Source: Dehalococcoidia bacterium (GTDB lineage Bacteria > Chloroflexota > Dehalococcoidia > GIF9 > AB-539-J10). Taken from it: DNA of 5,311 nt. The stretch is taken from positions 1 through 5,311 of the forward strand of contig JAUVYX010000082.1 in the NCBI GenBank assembly GCA_030602865.1, in the 5' to 3' direction. A program made the translations under genes and the position numbers. Positions 4,751 through 5,311 of this stretch are shown piece after piece; position 1 is the stretch's first letter, and each line of letters begins with the position of its first letter. Below the pieces are notes generated by a model. That model saw nothing but the letters and a program-made list of their open reading frames with translations, ran no database searches and had not been told where the DNA came from.

Positions 4751-5311
4751 GTGAGCGAAAATCACAGTTTGTTACAACTTAGGGGGGTTAGCAAGGTATT
4801 TGGGAGAGGCACGGCTGATGAAGTTGCTGCGCTGAACAAAATAGATATAGAAGTTAATGCTAAAGACTTTATTACTGTCATCGGTAGTAATGGTGCAGGT
4901 AAAACAACCATGCTTAATGTTATTGCCGGTGTATATCCGCCTGAAAGGGGTGGGGAAATCATTATCAATAACCGGAATGTTACCAGTCTCAGCGAATGTA
5001 AACGGGCTTATTACGTTGGGCGGGTGTACCAGGACCCACAAATTGGCACCGCAGCCAATATGACAATCGAGGAAAATATGTCCCTGGCAATGTTACGCGG
5101 GCAATCAAGAGGTTTAAGTATTGCTACCAATAGAAAGAACCACGAGCGGTTTCGCCAGGCGCTGGAACCACTGGGGCTCGGACTGGAGAACAGACTGGAT
5201 GTACCTGTTGGCGTCTTATCCGGTGGACAGAGGCAGGCACTGTCTATCGTCATGGCAACACTAAGTAATCCTGCTCTGCTGTTACTTGATGAGCATATCT
5301 CTACACTAGAC
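4751..5311 (+). CDS. ABC transporter ATP-binding protein (TrpZ-like), N-terminal 187 residues, runs off the right edge
   Basis: The ATPase subunit powers the importer from the cytoplasmic side. The frame from GTG at 4751 stays open to the last base. It shows the Walker A motif GSNGAGKT (45-52), the Q-loop glutamine Q94 in VYQDP, the ABC signature LSGGQ (156-160), Walker B LLLLDE (176-181) with D180 and E181, and the start of the D-loop STLD (184-187). A histidine directly follows the catalytic glutamate (DEH), as I recall for relatives in this transporter group, many of which read DEHTAALD. The missing part should hold the switch histidine and about 70-80 more residues. AGAGGAG (4735-4741) overlaps the permease stop and lies nine bases before the GTG. 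The gap between the two genes is only 14 bp, so the genes are co-transcribed and probably translationally coupled. Confidence 0.95.
   Translation, partial: MSENHSLLQLRGVSKVFGRGTADEVAALNKIDIEVNAKDFITVIGSNGAGKTTMLNVIAGVYPPERGGEIIINNRNVTSLSECKRAYYVGRVYQDPQIGTAANMTIEENMSLAMLRGQSRGLSIATNRKNHERFRQALEPLGLGLENRLDVPVGVLSGGQRQALSIVMATLSNPALLLLDEHISTLD

Noticed and set aside
4857..5063. Plus-strand frame of 68 codons inside the ATPase gene
   Set aside because: It is out of frame with a fully motif-supported ATPase and has no independent support.

Overview
The window reads as a bacterial chromosomal segment of roughly mid GC content. Its real genes all lie on the plus strand, apart from a fragment of an insertion sequence at the left edge. 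Two proteins carry lipoprotein signal peptides, and one is the binding protein of an ABC importer. A lipid-anchored binding protein is usual in Gram-positive bacteria and Chloroflexota and less usual in classical Gram-negatives. An anaerobic Bacillota or Chloroflexota (Dehalococcoidia-like) host is my best guess, but nothing here fixes the taxonomy.

Layout. Positions 1-139 look like the 5' end of an insertion sequence whose transposase runs leftward out of the window. Six N-terminal codons are visible behind a strong Shine-Dalgarno sequence. Before them come a compact hairpin and two 25-bp-spaced copies of a terminal repeat. Positions 140-500 hold no convincing gene, but contain a pair of 16-bp direct repeats and a good sigma70-type promoter. 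A classical short-chain dehydrogenase/reductase follows (501-1271). The 283-bp gap after it holds an imperfect inverted repeat that may be a degenerate dispersed repeat. Next is a SIMPL-domain (DUF541) lipoprotein (1555-2325), closed by a clear rho-independent terminator (2400-2436).

From about 2440 there is a roughly 320-bp non-coding stretch with a candidate promoter containing a perfect TATAAT. It leads into a three-gene ABC importer operon: lipoprotein substrate-binding protein (2761-3765), membrane permease (3828-4736) and ATPase (4751 to beyond the window end). The three proteins match the ABC_sub_bind / BPD_transp_2 / ATPase arrangement of the TrpX-TrpY-TrpZ-like importers. All three start with GTG behind good Shine-Dalgarno sequences, while the two upstream genes start with ATG. 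The binding protein would capture a small solute, plausibly an aromatic or other amino acid, outside the membrane. The permease and ATPase would then move it inward.

I see no novel multi-gene system. The main items worth a second look are the insertion-sequence end, the inverted repeat at 1366-1427, the repeat pair upstream of the dehydrogenase, and the long leader before the transporter operon.
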